NCBI GenBank assembly: GCA_945859605.1
Contig: OX243817.1
Coordinates: forward strand, 35,291,917-35,355,916
Length of the DNA stretch: 64,000 nucleotides
Direction of reading: 5' to 3'
Source: Lumbricus rubellus
Lineage: Eukaryota; Annelida; Clitellata; Crassiclitellata; Lumbricidae
Shown here: one piece after another, positions 60,301 to 64,000 of the stretch
Layout of the letters: every line of letters starts with the position of its first letter
Numbering within the stretch: position 1 is the first letter of the stretch
The notes under the pieces: model-generated
What the model saw: the letters and a program-made list of their open reading frames with translations, nothing else
Database searches by the model: none
What the model was told of the DNA's origin: nothing
Made by a program: the position numbers and the translations under genes

Positions 60301-60462
60301 ACTTATGGAGATCTGAATAGACGAATAGGCGAAGAAATGAATAATAAAGATTCAGAGATCCGAATTGGTAGTACATTGAATACGATAAGAAAGCCAGAAG
60401 TAAAACAGGGAACTCGTGTGTGGACCAGACGAGTGGTCAAAACAAGAGAAGAATGGATGTAA
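57334..60462 (+). CDS. Gag-protease-integrase(zinc) polyprotein of the LTR element
   Basis: 1042 residues. Residues about 30-300 are Glu/Arg/Lys-rich and probably coiled-coil, as in Gag. A CCHC zinc knuckle is at C372, C375, H380, C385. A retroviral-type aspartic protease has its DSGS at 478-481. The integrase H2C2 zinc domain has H736, H743, C773, C776 with the typical YWPWIGPDIRKYV helix. The catalytic integrase core (D,D35E) does not follow. Instead an Asn/Arg-rich tail runs from about 800 to the end. The frame is fully open despite the missing parts, consistent with recent insertion. It is not a host gene. Confidence 0.88.
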   Translation: MSITDFKELIEMGGQLQLQGVDLKVFVLDRYDKLKQQRAEEREKVGLKARREDAKADRAQEEEKALREEAQATAARAQELEIARLTKTKFEIERELKVEREKSKLAEDKLAEMRRERQADDARRESEINKMRIEWERQVNDARIERDAYCAKLELERQANKVTLVNRVANEIRREHETSVKNERDLCETEEAEKVIAHELQMDELSEIRIEHERQADKARIETEREENNARLELEAYNDRCEYERDEEMLVWEAAEAIREREVNEARIIRGAANAECQTRRRIEVAEVEKLSSHRESYVEGHRYKYDENTIKLNNDRVNGRPYENKFKERFNGNINKGRGDIRRNRKMNWGESMNREFSRDREWATKQRVICYVCNGSGHRSFECMNKQKRFVRHTAAAVQVYEKRTHRVIQDRETVRPSEFVEIEECKEKKKDVELPVHMEVSAMVTVIKGDGDPDLESRNEFQAKVNGVSTSCLYDSGSSKCIVKRSLVDDSDFTGKETPCILVDGTVRNFPIARINVESEYFTGNVEAMVMEEPAKPVVIGRIKGLKYLVVNETTHNTIKCDRNNKDDTENKDERLEKIGNKGIIKKSLSVESQGQSDKKKVHFASEVTSELNDDVTDDIIENDDACQTTAAVETRAESKKVTKYKQLKVTEMPDLNVSTKEIKELQSKDETLKKFWDKAIDWSGDDSVTEKVLYVKKNGLLYRRSKEISKDDAKWQLMVPKELRNKVLAVAHNSLLSAHLGMKKTFDKIVNEFYWPWIGPDIRKYVLSCDICRESVDKRVKRNFKREPFKLVETRAKYMITRDRCESSDVDESKKIYRKQFIDWKNQENNYRRYKVQSKRQNGWMHRSDTDDNEVIRRNVSWNERNVNNDNRRNYRYKSRACNRNNGIDSDRSNRLNWRNRDDSNIVETMGRRYENKPWCKEIYGNESVRKQRDTGGVQHDENKWRDRTWNDRKRSYPEVVVNKEENSDNYYRRENESLKGIRWKTYGDLNRRIGEEMNNKDSEIRIGSTLNTIRKPEVKQGTRVWTRRVVKTREEWM

Positions 60463-60683
60463 AGGTGAGTTGATAAGTGTTTATGTAGGTAGGATGGATA
60501 GTTAAGAGGATTGTAAATAAATAAAAGTTGAGTTTAAGTTAAGTTGAGTTGTTTAATTAAACAGTTGTGAAATTTATGAGTAGCTAAGAAGTGAAATGAA
60601 AATTAATTCCGCACAATGAGGAGAGTGAATCATCAATCTATAATAAAAAAAACAGTATTGATTAAGTAGATGAGTTTTATTTA

Positions 60684-61310
60684 ATGAGAGTTGATATAGA
60701 AACAGTAGCATGCATATCGGCAATAGTACATGACGATAAAGATGGTGAGAATGAAGAGGAAGAAATATTGAGTTTATATGTGAGTAAACAAAAGGAATTG
60801 ATGGCACCGTTGAGCGACTTGACTAAAAAGTTAGCTCCTAACAATGTTGAATGGAATCAAGAGTTAGGTGAAAGTTTTAAGCAGTTGAAAGAAGCACTAG
60901 CTAAAACACCCATACTTAGGTTACCAGACCTAGAGAAAGAATTTATAATACAGACAGATGCATCAGGAAAAGGGATAGGTTGTGTTCTTATTCAGCAGTA
61001 TGAAAGAATAAACCATCCGATAGCATATGCGAGTAGAAAACTGTTGGAAAGAGAGATGCGATATTCAGTTGAGGAAAGAGAATGTTTAGCCATAATGTGG
61101 GGAATCAGTAGATTTGATCGATATTTGTGTGGAAGAGAGTTTGTGATCGAGACTGACCATTGTGGACTACAGTACATGAAGGAAGGGAGGATGAAGAATG
61201 CAAGAGTCATGAGGTGGAGCCTTGCCCTTCAAAATTATTGTTTTACAATACGTTACATTAAGGGATGTAATAATGTAATGTCCGATTATTTAAGTAGAGG
61301 ATTGACCTAA
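60684..61310 (+). CDS. RT thumb remnant plus RNase H of the LTR element
   Basis: 208 residues. The start (KELMAPLSDLTKKL) is the end of a Ty3/Gypsy reverse transcriptase. The RNase H follows with acidic residues D92 (TDAS), about E133, D158 (TDHCGLQ) and D201 (SDYLSRG). The YxDD-bearing RT palm is absent, placing a deletion just upstream. The first about 35 residues are unrelated sequence brought in front of the remnant. It may be read only through the internal ATG. Confidence 0.85.
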   Translation: MRVDIETVACISAIVHDDKDGENEEEEILSLYVSKQKELMAPLSDLTKKLAPNNVEWNQELGESFKQLKEALAKTPILRLPDLEKEFIIQTDASGKGIGCVLIQQYERINHPIAYASRKLLEREMRYSVEERECLAIMWGISRFDRYLCGREFVIETDHCGLQYMKEGRMKNARVMRWSLALQNYCFTIRYIKGCNNVMSDYLSRGLT

Positions 61311-61473
61311 GATTTAAGTAAATCAATGGTGATACTATAGGTAGATAAGAAGTAGTTGTGTTAGGTTGTGATGTTGTGTAAAGTAGTATAAGCATAGGCA
61401 TAAGCAGTTATTGTAATTTGATAATTAGATAAGTTGATAAAGCCTGTGTACAGACTTTTGAAGAAAGGGTATT

Positions 61474-62479
61474 TGTCGTGGTTATATTAAATGATTATCA
61501 AATTAAACACTTGCTATGCATGTATAATTATTAATTATAGGTAGAAGTTAAGCTAGGCAATTTAATTGGCGAGTTTAGGTAATATGTGTGGCAACATATA
61601 AAATATTAATACATAAAACCAATGACTGCAGCTAAGCGTAATAACGAGTGGTCAAGATTACCATGACAACAAAGGACGCTAATCCTATTCGTGATTGGTG
61701 CAAACTGGAAGCGAATGACGTGACGAGTTAAAAATGACGTCAGCGAAGTGGACGTTAAGTTTTTGACTCTCTACAGGTATATCTGGAAATGGTGGTTGTT
61801 TCGCTGCGGTGATCAATCCAAAGTTGTGATTTTCAGAGTAGAGACGAAGGTAATTGAACTGTTCGGACGATCAACCGATAGTTCAAAGTATTGTGCATTA
61901 AGTGCAACGCAATTTAAATGAGAAATTTGCGTTAGTGCATAATAATCATCGTGTGAAGTGTGAGACACTTGCGAAGAAGACGAACTCTTAGGCAACAGAC
62001 TGAAGAGTCGTGTAATTTGAATCGGCAAGCGAACAGCTGATCGGCGTGTGAAGTACGAAGGACGTTTGGTCAACTGGAGAAGAGCTGTGAGGTGAATGCG
62101 ATGATTCATCTCGTGTGCAACTGATTCACGGCAAGATACGAGTAAGACGTTTGGTGTGGTCACTTCCATGACTGCATATTCAACCGTCTGATCAACATTC
62201 TTGACTGCGAAGAATCGGACGACGGAGAGAGCCGAAGACATTCGAGTTTCATACAACTCGACAGATAAGCGCAAATATAATATTTCCTAAGTAACTCGCC
62301 ACACTAGGTAAATAGGATTGTTATTTGTTTGTGCATATGAATGATATTGAATAACTTTATATTATATATATTTCATAAGAACTGGGAGTTCGTTGAATTT
62401 GGAAGAATTTCTTGAGTAAGTTAAACCCAACCGATTAACCACTAGGATAATAAAGTGCCCTTTTACACGGGATACGACA
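61474..62479 (+). repeat. 3' LTR
   Basis: 1006 bases by my count. The one-base length difference from the 5' LTR falls in the first 50 bases. No other difference was noticed by eye. Confidence 0.93.
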
Positions 62480-62640
62480 TCCCACTTGAGCTGCAGTGCT
62501 TGCTTCTTAGGTGACTCTCTGGCAGCATAATATGATTGTGCACTGAAAATGATTGCTATTTTTGATCGTGCTGGAGTCGGGAGCACCTCTAAGTAGATTC
62601 CTAGAAACGGTGCTATATAAATAGTTGAAAAAATGAATGA
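62480..62640 (+). mobile_element. LINE 3' fragment, downstream half
   Basis: It resumes the LINE after the target duplication and ends with GCTGGAGTCGGGAGCACCTC, GGTGCTATATAAATAG and GAATGA, the family 3' tail. Confidence 0.75.
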
Positions 62641-63126
62641 TTTGATTAATTAATCATCAAACAATAGTTATAGGAACAGAAATTAAACCATAGCATCGCC
62701 ATAACTTTAATCACCAAGGAGGTCGTCCTTCCTGCGTGACTATAACTTTAGTGACGTCATTCACTTATGCTCACCGCAAACACATAATTATTATATTATG
62801 TTAGTTAATGCATAAGCTGTTCAACTAACTCCCAATGTGGAATTCCGAAAATAAGGTGAGTGTATAGCCTACCTGTTTTTTTCTTAGGTCGACGCGCAAT
62901 TCTTGTTAATTATAATTAGGTCTACATCATTCTATAAGGGCCTACTTTCTTATTCATTGTCAGTATGACAGTAGGCAACTCATTCAATTTCAACTAATAT
63001 TTAAGTCGTTTCGCTCAACTTCTGATTTAATTTGCATCTTAAAAAAATTATTACTTAGAAAGTCTTAGATTAGGCCTACAAAAGCCCTACATGTATTATT
63101 ATAGGCCTAACACAAAGCTGTTTTGG
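62641..63126. other. Intergenic stretch
   Basis: AT-rich; nothing supported. Confidence 0.45.
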
Positions 63127-63575
63127 CGTCGGACGTTTTGACGCCGGTGTCACGATATAAAGTCTCCCCCCCCCCCCAGATACAAAGTCTCCCATCGAAA
63201 CAGATATCGAGTCTCCCTCTGGCTGAAAAATCTGTATTGGAAGTCATTTTCTTATGTAAAAGTGTATATATATATATATATATATATACGTTTGTGTTAA
63301 ATAATTTAGCAACGTTAACCAACGGTTTAATAATTATGTTCGTCTATAAATTTTATGCGACTGTAGCCGTTTTCACGCTCAACGGGGGAGACTTAATTTC
63401 GTAGGCGGAGGAAATATTCTCTCACCCCCCGGAAAACTGTAGCCTATTTTCATAATATATTCCCCGGGGACGAATTTATTCTGGAATAGAACCGCCGGGG
63501 GGAGAGTCAGTTTCGAAATAAAGTCTCTGGATGAGACTTTTAGGGGGGAGACTCGACACCGGACGTTTATTGACG
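63127..63575. mobile_element. Probable foldback element with GTCTCCCCC ends
   Basis: The left part has GACGCCGGTGTCACG and AAAGTCTCCCCCCC. The right part has GGGGGGAGACTCGACACCGG in inverted order, plus further AGTCTCC/GGAGA words in between. A (TA)n run lies at 63265-63289. The inverted match is short and imperfect. Confidence 0.5.
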
Positions 63576-64000
63576 AAAATGAATGTTTGTCTAAATGTAA
63601 TGAATGTCTTTTTACTTTACTTAATGAATGTCTTCTGTAGGCTATGAAATAATATGATTAGTGTCAATGATTTGTTTAGGGTTAGAAATGTGTCCCATTG
63701 CGTCAAAACGTAAGGTTTATAATAATTATCAGTGAATCTTTCAAGTCAGACGAATGAAGCTTAGTGTTTTCCACAGAAACTAAAAGTTTTCATAACACCG
63801 TCCTAAATCTTGCAGCAATATCGTTCAATTAGTATTGTACTTGAACCGCATCAACCCAAAGCGTTAGTAGCCTACAACCATCCACTGGACATGTAAATTG
63901 ATGTAATATTCTAGCATGGACGTAGATCGGGTCATCATGGGTGAGTAATTGGCGAGTTTGCTTGCATGGATGATTATTACAGTGGCCACTTCTGTTTGGA
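63576..64000. other. Window end, non-coding
   Basis: AT-rich with no supported feature. Confidence 0.4.

Larger units (their letters stand above)
55995..62479 (+). mobile_element. Ty3/Gypsy (Gmr1-like) LTR retrotransposon, internally deleted
   Basis: Two LTRs of 1005 and 1006 bases by my count bound the element. Both start TGTCGTGG and end GATACGACA (TGTCGT/ACGACA inverted ends). A 5-bp direct repeat TCCCA flanks it at 55990-55994 and 62480-62484. A candidate primer-binding site TGGGGTCCTACG is at 57004 and a purine tract AAGAAAGGG at 61461-61469. Two open frames hold Gag zinc finger, protease, integrase zinc domain and RNase H. Integrase sequence precedes RNase H, the reversed order of Gmr1-like elements. 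The RT palm/fingers and the integrase core are missing, so it cannot move on its own. Confidence 0.9.

Noticed and set aside
56333..62274. Antisense 153-codon open frame present in both LTRs
   Set aside because: The copies are identical only because the LTRs are. There is no recognisable domain, and it lies antisense in regulatory DNA.

Overview
The window looks like a piece of a marine invertebrate deuterostome genome, with an echinoderm as the best guess. It has intron-rich genes with canonical splice signals, long AT-rich introns with frequent TAGGCCTA-type words, tRNA-headed SINEs, LINE 3' ends, and a Ty3/Gypsy element whose domain order matches the deuterostome Gmr1-like group. The species cannot be fixed from the sequence alone.

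Positions 164-46858 (+ strand) carry most of one very large gene. Its 5' end lies outside the window. I can trace 31 coding exons, about 18 kb of coding sequence and about 6,000 residues, from the end of a first VWD domain to a stop codon at 46856-46858. In order the protein has a partial D1 (VWD end, C8, TIL), a full D2, D' and D3, four LDL-receptor class A modules, a short Thr/Pro linker, an unrecognised domain of about 150 residues, a huge Thr/Pro/Gly/Tyr repeat region, a small VWC-like cysteine region and a C-terminal cystine knot. This is the plan of a secreted gel-forming mucin or VWF/SCO-spondin-type glycoprotein. The central region is one exon of about 13.0 kb (23569-36592) holding 113 consecutive 36-residue units with no length drift.

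The intron between exons 5 and 6 (3496-8538) hosts a separate gene on the minus strand: a five-exon, 241-residue NADAR-domain protein with a basic Lys-Thr-Pro repeat near its N terminus. The other introns hold microsatellites, minisatellites, SINEs, LINE tails and three foldback (inverted-repeat) DNA elements.

Downstream of the gene (46859-64000) there is no ordinary host gene that I can support. This part has SINE and LINE fragments, long (CTGT)n and (ACAT)n arrays, a degenerate minisatellite with repeated TGACGTG words, a purine-rich kilobase and a possible promoter-like GC-rich patch with an NRF1-type palindrome near 54030. At 55995-62479 lies a young Ty3/Gypsy LTR retrotransposon (LTRs about 1 kb and nearly identical, 5-bp target duplication TCCCA). 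It keeps Gag, protease, the integrase zinc finger and RNase H, but has lost reverse transcriptase and the integrase core. It is inserted inside an older LINE 3' fragment. A further foldback element lies at 63127-63575.
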